Positions 16,571-24,540 of a stretch of DNA of 32,028 nt are shown here, one piece after another (position 1 is the first letter of the stretch; every line of letters begins with the position of its first letter). The notes beneath the pieces were generated by a model. The model searched no databases. It was given only the letters and a program-made list of their open reading frames with translations, and had not been told where the DNA came from. Source of the DNA: Eubacteriales bacterium (GTDB lineage Bacteria; Bacillota; Clostridia; Lachnospirales; Lachnospiraceae); the NCBI GenBank assembly GCA_030525875.1, contig JAUNDV010000023.1, positions 1-32,028 of the forward strand, written 5' to 3'. The translations under genes and the position numbers were made by a program.

Positions 16571-18490
16571 TTATTTTACTGCTTCATCAAATGCTTTTTT
16601 GTTTGCTTCCCACTCTTCCATTGAAATAAAGTGATCCTTTATACTCTGGAATTTGTATCTTCTATTAGGAATGGTTCCGCAGGATGCATATTCTCCTTCA
16701 AATACATCTAACTTACTTGCTACATATTTAGCAGGGCTTACACCATATGGTATAACCAAAGCATGATCTATAAGATATGCCTCTGCCTTTGCAAAAGCTT
16801 CGTATCTTTCATTCTTCTGTGAATCAAGCTTGATTTCCTTAGCAGCTTCTACAAGATTGAAATATTCCTGTACTGTCTCTGCTGCCTCTGTACCCTCTGT
16901 AATAGCTGTACGCATGAATGCATATGAAAATCCCTTTTCATCACCTGGCTCCTGATAGAATGGATCTGTCCATGTCTCTGGATCAGCATAATCTGCTCCC
17001 CAGTTTGACTTCATAAATGCATAGTTACCGCTTCTTCTTACCTCTGTGATGAAGTTCTCTGAAGGGCCGGCCTCAACGATAACATCTATAAAATCGCTTC
17101 CAAGAACTGACTCTACCTGCTGCTCAAGAACAGCACATTCCTTATCCCAGTTTGTAGTATTTGGATTGTATTTAACAAGCATCTTTACAGGGAAGGTAGC
17201 GCCCTTTGCTGTAAGCTCTTCCTTTGCCTTTGTTGCATATTCCTTTGCAAGATCTGCATTAAAGCTTCCCTTATTTATCTCTGTAAATGGCTCAAGTGCT
17301 GCATAGTCCTTTCCGTCTGCATTTGAGCTAAAGGTCTTAGGTGTAATAGTTGTACCAATGAAATCCTCTGGATTTTCTGGTGCTGTTATTGCCATTGTAG
17401 GGGTCTTGTCTACAGCATGGAATACAGCCTTTCTGAAGTTCTCGTTGTTAACTGCCTTCTTCCAGTTCTCTGGCTCATACTCTTCTCCAAACTGTGGATT
17501 AAAGTTAAAGAGATAGAAATATGAGAAATCTGTCTGAGGTCTTGACATAGATACAAGGTTCTTTGTTTCCTCGTTGCTAAGCCAGTCATCTACAATATCT
17601 GAACTGATATCTGCATAATCGATCTCACCTCTCTTAACCATCTCAGGTCCGAGGGTTGCTGCATCAGCATTGTAGGTCTCTACGATTTCGCTTATATGAA
17701 CATTTTCCTTGTCCCAGTATAAAGGATTCTGCTTAAGAACATGCTTTACCTGTGGCTCATATTCTGCAAGATAGTAAGCACCGCAGTAATACATCTTGTC
17801 ATTTGTTGTTCCAAATTCCTTGCCGTATTCCTCAACAAGAGGTCCGTATACAGGCATATAAACTACATATACAACTGATGAAAGGAAATATGGTATCTGG
17901 TCTGCAAGTGTATATTCAAGAGTATAGTCATCAACTGCCTTTACTCCTACCTCTGAAAAATCTATCTCAGGGTATTTATTTCCATTTTCATCCTCGGCTC
18001 CTGAAATGCCCTTGTAGTACTCCTCTGCGTTTGCAAGAACACCAAAGAGGTTCTGTGCATAAGGTGACTCATACTCAGGTGTGAGCTGATACTTTATAGC
18101 TGCTACAAAGTCATTTGCTGTAAGCTCAGCCTTCTCTTCACCATTGTGATCTACCCATTTAACACCTTTTCTAAGGTGGAAGGTCCACTTAAGTCCATCC
18201 TCTGACTGCTCCCAGCTTTCAGCAAGACCCGGAATAAGATTTCCGTGTGCATCTGTCTCAATCAGGTTATCGATAGTATTGGCTGCTACAAACATATGGT
18301 CAATATCTGCAAGATTGAGATAGTTAAGAGTTGCCATCTCACTTCCGTACAGAGTGTTGTAAACAGTATCTGCATTACCGCTTGTTCCACCGTTATTAGA
18401 TTCGCCGCCACTCTTGCCGCCACAGCCTACAAGTGAAGCTGCTGCCATGACAAAAGCAAGGCCTAATGCTGCTATTCTTTTCTTATGCAT
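16571..18490 (-). CDS. oppA: Oligopeptide-binding lipoprotein OppA
   Basis: A 639-residue extracellular solute-binding protein of family 5 (SBP_bac_5), longer than the usual 540-600. It has a lipoprotein signal peptide with lipobox LVGC (Cys23) and a Gly/Ser/Asn-rich linker. The body begins with LYGSEMATLNYL and contains LAESWEQSEDGLKWTFHLRKGVKWVDHNGE (about residues 89-118), the family signature region. It captures peptides at the cell surface for OppBCDF. It is first in the opp operon with its own promoter and leader hairpin. The nearby epimerase and NlpC/P60 peptidase point to murein peptides as likely ligands (inference); general peptides are equally compatible with the sequence. Confidence 0.95.
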   Translation of the reverse strand: MHKKRIAALGLAFVMAAASLVGCGGKSGGESNNGGTSGNADTVYNTLYGSEMATLNYLNLADIDHMFVAANTIDNLIETDAHGNLIPGLAESWEQSEDGLKWTFHLRKGVKWVDHNGEEKAELTANDFVAAIKYQLTPEYESPYAQNLFGVLANAEEYYKGISGAEDENGNKYPEIDFSEVGVKAVDDYTLEYTLADQIPYFLSSVVYVVYMPVYGPLVEEYGKEFGTTNDKMYYCGAYYLAEYEPQVKHVLKQNPLYWDKENVHISEIVETYNADAATLGPEMVKRGEIDYADISSDIVDDWLSNEETKNLVSMSRPQTDFSYFYLFNFNPQFGEEYEPENWKKAVNNENFRKAVFHAVDKTPTMAITAPENPEDFIGTTITPKTFSSNADGKDYAALEPFTEINKGSFNADLAKEYATKAKEELTAKGATFPVKMLVKYNPNTTNWDKECAVLEQQVESVLGSDFIDVIVEAGPSENFITEVRRSGNYAFMKSNWGADYADPETWTDPFYQEPGDEKGFSYAFMRTAITEGTEAAETVQEYFNLVEAAKEIKLDSQKNERYEAFAKAEAYLIDHALVIPYGVSPAKYVASKLDVFEGEYASCGTIPNRRYKFQSIKDHFISMEEWEANKKAFDEAVK

Positions 18491-18553
18491 ATTTTACCTC
18501 CCCAAATAAAATATTTTTAAATTTTCAGAATTTCATATAAAAAATGTTATAAA

Positions 18554-18586
18554 AAGGGGCGCAGACCACCCTTGGTTGCGCCCTTG
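18554..18586 (-). terminator. Terminator-like hairpin in the oppA leader
   Basis: GGGCGCAACCA / TGGTCTGCGCCC pair with one mismatch and a 4-nt loop, followed on the minus strand by CTTTTTATAA. It lies 64 nt upstream of oppA and 162 nt after the ykfB stop. It can end ykfB transcripts, and because a promoter lies just upstream it could also attenuate oppA transcription. Confidence 0.7.
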
Positions 18587-18622
18587 CATTTCCTACTTAG
18601 TTTGAATATGAAAATTTCTTTT

Positions 18623-18651
18623 ATTTTAGCACAAATCTTATAACTTGACAA
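18623..18651 (-). promoter_or_regulatory. Candidate sigma-A promoter for oppABCDF
   Basis: Minus strand: TTGTCA (18651-18646), 17-nt spacer, TAAAAT (18628-18623). The predicted leader of about 125 nt contains the terminator-like hairpin. A nearby TTTGTGC extension is not a clear TGN motif. Confidence 0.6.
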
Positions 18652-18747
18652 TTTTTTTAACAAAGAAATTATGTTCTTTAATATTATTTTTATACTTTAT
18701 TTATATAGACAAAAAGAAATTGCCGTAAATTAAGCTGTGATCATAAT

Positions 18748-19839
18748 TTAATTTTCAAACTGAGGAACTCTGACTATTCCTATGCCATATTCTTCAGGCA
18801 TGATAATCCTTGGACCATCAAATGCAGGACCTCCATCATAAGGATCCTCGCTGCATAAGCATGGGCCGTCAAGATCTGCCATTGTTATTACTGCCTGTGA
18901 AGCTGCAAGATGAGCTGCTGCCGATACACTTATCTTAGACTCAAGCATACAACCTATCATACATTCTACATTTCCCTTTTCACAGAGTCTGCATATCCTA
19001 AGCGCCTCGTTTATACCGCCTGTCTTCATAAGCTTGATATTGATGTAATCTGCTGCATGATATCTGATAAGCCTCTCTGCATCCTCTGGTGAAAAAACAG
19101 CCTCATCTGCAAGTATCTTAGTATTTACATTTTTTGTAATATAATATAGATCCTCAAATGCATGTGCCTTTACCGGCTGCTCAACTAAATCTATATCAAG
19201 TCCTATATCTTCCATAGTCTTGATGATTCGTATTGACTGCTGTCTGTCCCAGCCCTGGTTAGCATCTACACGTATCTTTATATCCTTGCCTACAGCCTTC
19301 CTTATTGCCTCTATACGGGCAACATCCTTAAGACCTTCCTTACCAACCTTGACTTTGATTATCCTAAAACCATCCTCTACAGCTCTTATAGAATCCTTTA
19401 CCATTTCATCTATAGGATTGACTGAAATAGTAACATCTGTTTCTATTTCCTTTTTATTGCCTCCTAGAAGTTTGTACAAAGGAAGTTTGTTTTTCTTTCC
19501 GCAAAGATCGTAGAGTGCCATATCGACTGCCGCCTTCGCAGAAGTATTTTTTATAATGGAAGCATTTACAGTCTTCATTATCTCATCTATGGATTCAAGG
19601 TCTGTAATCTCCATTCCTATGATACTTGGAGCTATAAATTCCTCAACTGCGCATTTTATGCTTCCCTTTGTATCTCCTGTAATAACGGCTGTAGGTGGGG
19701 CTTCGCCATATCCCTCTCCCTCGTCCGTTTCGATACATACAAGGATATCATTTACACTATTTACCGTCCTAAGTGCTGTCTTGAAAGGTGTAATCAAAGG
19801 AATATTAACTTCAACTGTTCTTATATTTAAAATTTTCAT
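18748..19839 (-). CDS. ykfB: L-Ala-D/L-Glu epimerase (enolase superfamily)
   Basis: A 363-residue dipeptide epimerase that interconverts L-Ala-D-Glu and L-Ala-L-Glu, allowing murein-derived dipeptide to be degraded in the cytosol. The catalytic set of the family is intact: KVKVG with base Lys164, metal ligands Asp192 (VDANQGW), Glu220 (LVEQP) and Asp245 (ADEAV), and second base Lys269 (INIKL). Positions are within two residues of those I recall for B. subtilis YkfB. It follows the YkfC-like peptidase by 63 nt and precedes oppA. The best ribosome-binding site (AAAGGAG) is about 24 nt from the ATG, with GCACA-GCT-TGTGC between; folding of that stem could shorten the distance. Other enolase-family dipeptide specificities cannot be excluded. 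Confidence 0.9.
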   Translation of the reverse strand: MKILNIRTVEVNIPLITPFKTALRTVNSVNDILVCIETDEGEGYGEAPPTAVITGDTKGSIKCAVEEFIAPSIIGMEITDLESIDEIMKTVNASIIKNTSAKAAVDMALYDLCGKKNKLPLYKLLGGNKKEIETDVTISVNPIDEMVKDSIRAVEDGFRIIKVKVGKEGLKDVARIEAIRKAVGKDIKIRVDANQGWDRQQSIRIIKTMEDIGLDIDLVEQPVKAHAFEDLYYITKNVNTKILADEAVFSPEDAERLIRYHAADYINIKLMKTGGINEALRICRLCEKGNVECMIGCMLESKISVSAAAHLAASQAVITMADLDGPCLCSEDPYDGGPAFDGPRIIMPEEYGIGIVRVPQFEN

Positions 19840-19902
19840 AAGCTGTCACTGCACAAGCTGTGCTTTCTCCTTTCCAAAAAGACTTAAAAATAGTTTTATA
19901 AA

Positions 19903-21102
19903 TTACCAGAAAATGCTTCCGCAGGCCGTTACCCCGTCATACAGATCCTGTCTGAAGCAATCATCTGTACTTCTGAAGGAATTGATTACAACCCCATCAG
20001 AGCCTGCCTTTGCTGTTGAATGAATATATTTGCAATCTCCAAGATACATTGCTATATGTCCCTTAAAATATATAAGGTCAGCAGGTTTTAGCTTTGAAAT
20101 GGCCTTCATTGGATCTTCTGCCCATTCCTTGGCTGAAACGATTTCCTTTACAGGATACTGCTCTTCTATTGAAGCATCCCTGTAAATATATACACCATTA
20201 AGCATATATGCCATTGAGCAGAGTCCTGAACAGTCTATTCCCTGAGGAGTTTTTCCTGCCCATCTGTATTGTGTACCTAAATACATCTTAGCCGTATCTA
20301 CAACATTTTGACGGAATTTTTCTTCATCAAGCGGAGTAACATGTCCATATACAGAACAGTCATCCAGCTTTGTCTCTTCATCATATTCAATGTCCACAAG
20401 CTCAAATGGTGCTTCAAGTGCACTGCTTCTTATATAAAAGGCGTAATCGTCTTCGTCTTCCTCATCAAAGAAACTTTCTCCAAAGAAAGGTGTCTTCATG
20501 ATATAGACCTTTGTCCACCCCTTCTTTACCTCACTCTGATCCTCTGCTGCTAAAAGCTTCGCACCTCTATATACTGTGATCCTGTCGCAGGTCGTATTTG
20601 TGATATCCGGCACTGACACCAGATCCGCACAGGCTGCCCAGACTGTCTTTAATCCACATTTTAGGTTGTATACATTTCCATAGCCCTCTTCCAAGGCTTC
20701 CTCATAATAGCCAGCATAGGCATCGGCTATATTCTTATAGGTGGCCCACAGATTCTCCATACGTTCTGCATCATCGTATCCAAGATCGCCTACTGTCTGA
20801 AATTCATCCATATATTCGAGCGACTGCACCTTTTCACCAAGGTCTGTTATATAGCCCTCATATCCATAATCTGTAACAAAATGCAGCATTCTTCCATAGC
20901 GCATGGCATTATACGGCATATTTTCCATATAGCTTTCATCTGGTCCTATTTCCCTTATTCTCAGCATTTGTCCATGCAAAAGTGTATCAAGTACATCTGA
21001 TATTTCATTTTTCATAACTGGCTTTTCCCATACAGGAAGCGTAATCCCCATTACTATTCCCGGTACAAGCTCTTTTTCATGTCTTACCATCTCTGTACGC
21101 AT
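19903..21102 (-). CDS. ykfC: NlpC/P60 peptidase, YkfC-like (gamma-D-glutamyl-L-diamino acid endopeptidase)
   Basis: A 399-residue cysteine peptidase. Two SH3-like regions fill the N-terminal part (for example MLHFVTDYGYEGYI, then VYGHVTPLDEEK), and the C-terminal NlpC/P60 domain carries Cys291 (GIDCSGLC), His349 (GHIAMY) and a third polar His361 (IHST). There is no signal peptide, as in cytosolic YkfC, which cuts L-Ala-gamma-D-Glu from the diamino acid of imported murein peptides. Its product is the substrate of the next gene, the epimerase, which gives strong functional support. It begins 63 nt after mscS, with a good CAGGAGAAG site. An unusual helical insert of about 110 residues (about 95-150) lies between the SH3-like regions. 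Confidence 0.88.
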   Translation of the reverse strand: MRTEMVRHEKELVPGIVMGITLPVWEKPVMKNEISDVLDTLLHGQMLRIREIGPDESYMENMPYNAMRYGRMLHFVTDYGYEGYITDLGEKVQSLEYMDEFQTVGDLGYDDAERMENLWATYKNIADAYAGYYEEALEEGYGNVYNLKCGLKTVWAACADLVSVPDITNTTCDRITVYRGAKLLAAEDQSEVKKGWTKVYIMKTPFFGESFFDEEDEDDYAFYIRSSALEAPFELVDIEYDEETKLDDCSVYGHVTPLDEEKFRQNVVDTAKMYLGTQYRWAGKTPQGIDCSGLCSMAYMLNGVYIYRDASIEEQYPVKEIVSAKEWAEDPMKAISKLKPADLIYFKGHIAMYLGDCKYIHSTAKAGSDGVVINSFRSTDDCFRQDLYDGVTACGSIFW

Positions 21103-21165
21103 TTTTCTTCTCCTGTTAAAATATATTCTGCAAAATTTATTGCTTATAATCCTAATTTTAAAAAT

Positions 21166-22032
21166 TTATTCGCTCTTTTTTATATTTACATCCAGCTGGT
21201 TGAATGGAATCTCTATGCCTGCTTCATCAAAGCGCAGCTTTATTTTTTCTGTAATATCCCATTTTACTGGCCAGTAATCATCTGTACCTGTCCAGCCTCT
21301 TAGCTTAAGTATAACCGCACTGTCTGCCAGCTCATCTACATAGACCTCTTTACTTTCCTCACTCAAAAATCTTGTTTCTTCTTCAATGAGCTTATAAAGA
21401 ATTTCTTTTGCTTTCTTAAGGTCAGAATTATAGCTGATTCCAACTGGTATAATAAGTCTTCGCTTATCACTTGCAGTTACATTTGTAAGCGGTGAATTTG
21501 CAAGTGTTCCATTTGGAACTGTTACAATCTTGTTATCTACTGTTGAAAGTGTGGTATAAATTATTCCAATATTTTTTACTGTTCCTTCTCCGCTGGTACT
21601 TACTATATAATCTCCTATCTTAAAAGGCTTAAGCATTAGTATCATAACTCCTCCGGCAAAATTTGAAAGACAGCCTTGGAGTGAAAGGCTTATTGCTATA
21701 CCAGCAGATCCCAGGAGGGCAATGATTGAGGCTGAGCTTATTCCTAATCTGTCTGCAATAATAAAAATCATTACTCCATACATCAGTACGCTTAGACAGG
21801 CTCCCAGGAATCTGCTGACTGCTTCTTCAATATTCATCTTGGTAAGTGTCTTTACAGCCCACTTCTTTACCATTGAAATAATCTTTCTTCCAATAAGGAA
21901 AATGACTATGGCTATAACGATCTGGCAGGCATACTTTACTAAAGCAGGTAGAAGCTTATCCAGCTCCTCCATAATCAAATTAGGCTTTACTGCATTTTCA
22001 GATGAAAGTAATGTAGCAATATTATCGACCAT
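21166..22032 (-). CDS. mscS: Small-conductance mechanosensitive channel (MscS family)
   Basis: A 288-residue channel that opens under membrane tension to release solutes on osmotic downshock. Three hydrophobic segments occupy roughly residues 30-50, 70-95 and 100-130. The pore-lining helix and following part read SLSLQGCLSNFAGGVMILML then KPFKIGDYI, the MscS signature, with the beta domain following. Length is near E. coli MscS (286). Its ATG overlaps the upstream hydrolase stop (TAATG), so the two are translationally coupled. It is a lone channel of standard architecture, and its place next to cell-wall recycling genes may reflect shared cell-envelope expression. Confidence 0.95.
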   Translation of the reverse strand: MVDNIATLLSSENAVKPNLIMEELDKLLPALVKYACQIVIAIVIFLIGRKIISMVKKWAVKTLTKMNIEEAVSRFLGACLSVLMYGVMIFIIADRLGISSASIIALLGSAGIAISLSLQGCLSNFAGGVMILMLKPFKIGDYIVSTSGEGTVKNIGIIYTTLSTVDNKIVTVPNGTLANSPLTNVTASDKRRLIIPVGISYNSDLKKAKEILYKLIEEETRFLSEESKEVYVDELADSAVILKLRGWTGTDDYWPVKWDITEKIKLRFDEAGIEIPFNQLDVNIKKSE

Positions 22033-22874
22033 TAAATACTCCCTTCTTTTGCAAGATACTGATCAAAGATAAGTCTTGAAACGGACTGTCCATAGGTTGT
22101 AGCAGGATGATCACTGTGATAGGATCTATCTGAAAAGTCTTTATTGAGCAGCACTATCACATATTCACCATAAGGTGTATGTACTATTCCTCCGTCATTT
22201 CTGCATTCATCCATTGAGCCTGACTTTGAAGCGACCCAGATGAGCTGATTTTCAGGAGCACCATAATTGTCCTCATCCATATAATAGCAAGGGAACTTTC
22301 CTATGAGCATGCTGTTATAATGCTGTTTTCTGCAGATTTCTATCATCTGCTCTGAAGCATTTTTGCTGATCAGCTCTCTCTTTGCCATCCTTATCCACAT
22401 GGATGCATAATCCTCTGGTGTAGTTGTTCCGAGTCTTTCGTATTTTTCAAAATCAATAGGATTATGAAGCTTTGTATGCTTACAGCCTAAGCTCCATGTT
22501 ACTTCATTGATATAATCAAGTCCTACATAGTCTATCAGCATATTAGTCGCTATATTATCGCTGACAATGATCATGAGTGTCGCTGTATTTAGAACTGAAA
22601 GCTTTGATCCTGTCTCAAGAGAGCTTATAACGCCACTTCCATTTATGGCAAAACGCTCTTCATATGTAAGAAGCTCATCCAACGAAGCTTCTCCCTTTTC
22701 TATCTTGTCGAAAAGTGCTGCTAATATAAACAGCTTACAGCAGCTTGCTGTTTCATATTCCTCATGTTCGTTTATCCTGATAACATGTCCCTTAAGGTCA
22801 TCAATATAGATCCCCATTGTACCATCATAACCATATAATTCAGCCTTTATACGGCTTTCCAGACTTAAATCCAT
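22032..22874 (-). CDS. Class A beta-lactamase-like serine hydrolase, cytosolic
   Basis: A 280-residue protein of the serine beta-lactamase/D-Ala-D-Ala peptidase fold. The three active-site motifs are present: SxxK as SCCK (Ser44-Lys47), SDN (Ser105-Asn107) and KSG (Lys217-Gly219). No signal peptide precedes them, and the omega-loop ExxLN of true class A lactamases is not recognisable, so drug resistance is unlikely. The substrate is unknown. The neighbours (murein peptide recycling, MscS) suggest a peptide or ester related to the cell envelope. It sits 31 nt after dtd and overlaps mscS, so it is probably co-transcribed with both. Confidence 0.85.
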   Translation of the reverse strand: MDLSLESRIKAELYGYDGTMGIYIDDLKGHVIRINEHEEYETASCCKLFILAALFDKIEKGEASLDELLTYEERFAINGSGVISSLETGSKLSVLNTATLMIIVSDNIATNMLIDYVGLDYINEVTWSLGCKHTKLHNPIDFEKYERLGTTTPEDYASMWIRMAKRELISKNASEQMIEICRKQHYNSMLIGKFPCYYMDEDNYGAPENQLIWVASKSGSMDECRNDGGIVHTPYGEYVIVLLNKDFSDRSYHSDHPATTYGQSVSRLIFDQYLAKEGSI

Positions 22875-22905
22875 CTTATAAAACCTCTTTCTGTAAATTT
22901 ATTTA

Positions 22906-23355
22906 TTACATAATCTCATTTGAATCCAGAACTATGGTAAATGGTCCGTCATTGAGAAGCTCTACCTTCATGTCTGCCCCAAATCTTCCTATCTCTACTT
23001 TATCAACATATTTTTTTGCTTCCTCAATTATATGCTCATACATAGGAAGCGCTGTTTCAGTTCTTGCCGCATGGACAAAACTCGGCCTGTTTCCCTTTTT
23101 GCAGTCTGCACAAAGTGTAAACTGTGATATTAGCAATAATTCACCATCCACATCGTTAAGTGAGCAGTTTGTCTTTCCTTTGGCATCCTCAAATATTCTT
23201 AGTCCACAAAGTTTCTTTACCATTTTATCAGCTATTACGTCCGTATCTGTATCTGTTATCCCGATAAGCACCAGAAAACCTTTTTCTATATGACCAAGCA
23301 GCTCTCCATCTACCTTGACAGATGCATGCTTTACCCTCTGTACAACAAATTTCAT
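22906..23355 (-). CDS. dtd: D-aminoacyl-tRNA deacylase
   Basis: A protein of about 149 residues that removes D-amino acids (and glycine) mischarged on tRNA. The family motifs SQFTLCAD and NDGPFTI are present; the latter carries the cross-subunit Gly-Pro usual in the family. It starts MKFVVQRVKHASV. I chose the ATG at 23355, since the family begins there; AAGGAG lies 11 nt upstream, and a TTG nine bases earlier is a possible alternative. In many Firmicutes dtd follows rel; here it instead heads the murein recycling cluster and has its own promoter. Confidence 0.96.
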   Translation of the reverse strand: MKFVVQRVKHASVKVDGELLGHIEKGFLVLIGITDTDTDVIADKMVKKLCGLRIFEDAKGKTNCSLNDVDGELLLISQFTLCADCKKGNRPSFVHAARTETALPMYEHIIEEAKKYVDKVEIGRFGADMKVELLNDGPFTIVLDSNEIM

Positions 23356-23389
23356 TTTATTCAAATCTCCTTAAACAACATATTAAATA

Positions 23390-23418
23390 ATTATAAACGT
23401 TATACATTTTTACTGCAA
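23390..23418 (-). promoter_or_regulatory. dtd promoter
   Basis: Minus strand: TTGCAG (23418-23413), 17-nt spacer, TATAAT (23395-23390), a good sigma-A match. The predicted leader is about 30 nt. Confidence 0.7.
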
Positions 23419-23439
23419 CTCAAAAGTAGCATGCAGTAA
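23410..23439. promoter_or_regulatory. TTACTGCA...TGCAGTAA inverted repeat between divergent dtd and yhaM
   Basis: Eight-base perfect arms (23410-23417 and 23432-23439) overlap the -35 box of dtd and end 3 nt before the -35 box of yhaM. It is a candidate operator for a shared regulator, or a chance structure. Confidence 0.45.
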
Positions 23440-23442
23440 TCA

Positions 23443-23471
23443 AAGACATTTTTTGAATTTTAGAGTATAAT
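23443..23471 (+). promoter_or_regulatory. yhaM promoter
   Basis: AAGACA (23443-23448), 17-nt spacer, TATAAT (23466-23471) on the plus strand; the leader to the start codon is about 43 nt. Confidence 0.65.
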
Positions 23472-23520
23472 AGCATGGTTAGTAAGTATTAGAACAATTT
23501 ATATGAAAATGGAGACAAAG

Positions 23521-24468
23521 ATGAGATATATAGAAACTCTCAGAGATGGCATGCGGGTAAGCGATGTCTATCTTTGCAAAACAAAATCTATAGCTATTAC
23601 CAAGAATGGCAAGGAATATGGAAATGTAGTTCTGCAGGACAAAACAGGTCAGATAGAATGTAAGATCTGGGATCTTGGCAATCCCGGAATAAGTGAATTT
23701 GAGCCTTTGGACTACGTACATGTAGATGGAAATATTACTGTTTTCAACAATGCAAACCAGCTCAATATCCAGCGCATAAGACCTGTAGGCGAGGGGCAAT
23801 ATGATCCTTCTGACTATTTTCCTGTGACCAGCAAAAATATACCAGACATGATATCAAAGGTCAGAAAGCTGGTTTCCGATATTAAAAACGAGCATCTTAA
23901 GGCACTGCTTTCTCTCTTCTTTATGGATGAGGATTTTATGAAGAGATTTTCCCAGCATTCTGCTGCAAAATCAGTGCATCATGGTTATATTGGTGGTCTC
24001 CTGGAACACACTCTGAGTGTTGCAGAGCTTTGCCTGATGTGTGCACAACACTATCCTTTTGTAAACAAGGATCTGCTTATATCAGGTGCCTTACTTCACG
24101 ACATTGGAAAGACTTCCGAGCTGTCAGCATTTCCATATAATGACTATACTGATGATGGCCAGCTGCTTGGACATATCGTCATTGGAACTGCCATGATAGA
24201 AGAAAAGCTGAGACAGCTTCCTGAATTTCCACAGAAGCTGAGAGCTGAGCTTATCCACATGATATTATCCCATCATGGTGAGCTGGAATTTGGTTCTCCT
24301 AAGAAGCCTGCACTTATGGAGGCACTTATCCTGAGCTTTGCAGACAATATGGATGCAAAGGTTGAGACCATGTACGAAGCACTTGAAGCAAAGCCAGCTC
24401 AAAACAGCGATGGATGGATAGGTTACCAGAAGCTTCTAGATTCAAATATAAGAAAAACATCAATTTAA
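23521..24468 (+). CDS. yhaM: 3'-5' exoribonuclease YhaM (OB-fold + HD domain)
   Basis: A protein of about 315 residues, like B. subtilis YhaM (314). An N-terminal OB-fold nucleic-acid-binding domain (about 1-110) is followed by an HD phosphohydrolase-type nuclease domain with GGLLEHTL, ALLHDIGKT, and a late HMILSHHGE metal-binding segment. It degrades single-stranded RNA (and DNA) in a metal-dependent way in the cytosol. I start it at 23521 because GGAG lies 6 nt upstream; the frame remains open to 23503. It is divergent from dtd and convergent with fbp. Confidence 0.95.
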   Translation: MRYIETLRDGMRVSDVYLCKTKSIAITKNGKEYGNVVLQDKTGQIECKIWDLGNPGISEFEPLDYVHVDGNITVFNNANQLNIQRIRPVGEGQYDPSDYFPVTSKNIPDMISKVRKLVSDIKNEHLKALLSLFFMDEDFMKRFSQHSAAKSVHHGYIGGLLEHTLSVAELCLMCAQHYPFVNKDLLISGALLHDIGKTSELSAFPYNDYTDDGQLLGHIVIGTAMIEEKLRQLPEFPQKLRAELIHMILSHHGELEFGSPKKPALMEALILSFADNMDAKVETMYEALEAKPAQNSDGWIGYQKLLDSNIRKTSI

Positions 24469-24475
24469 TACGCAA

Positions 24476-24533
24476 AAAACTCCTTTTATTTTGCAAGCTG
24501 TATTCACAGCAAGACTTCAATAAAAGGAGTTTT
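24476..24533. terminator. Bidirectional terminator between yhaM and fbp
   Basis: AAAACTCCTTTTATT and AATAAAAGGAGTTTT form a 15-bp stem around a 28-nt loop that itself can pair TTGC/GCAA. On the plus strand ATTTTAC follows; on the minus strand TTGCG follows a T-run at the arm base. It serves both convergent genes. Confidence 0.8.
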
Positions 24534-24540
24534 ATTTTAC

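Noticed and set aside
18490-18748. T-box riboswitch upstream of oppA
   Set aside because: AGGGTGG is present, but the ACCGCG part is missing and no specifier stem I domain is seen; the sequence before the hairpin is A/T-rich and contains a promoter.
19556-20023. 155-residue plus-strand open frame
   Set aside because: It is antisense to ykfB and ykfC, both of which have intact catalytic motifs on the minus strand.
22032-22874. Antibiotic-resistance beta-lactamase
   Set aside because: There is no signal peptide or lipobox and no clear omega-loop glutamate; the fold match alone does not support resistance.
22817-23293. 158-residue plus-strand open frame
   Set aside because: It is antisense to dtd, which carries the full family motifs.
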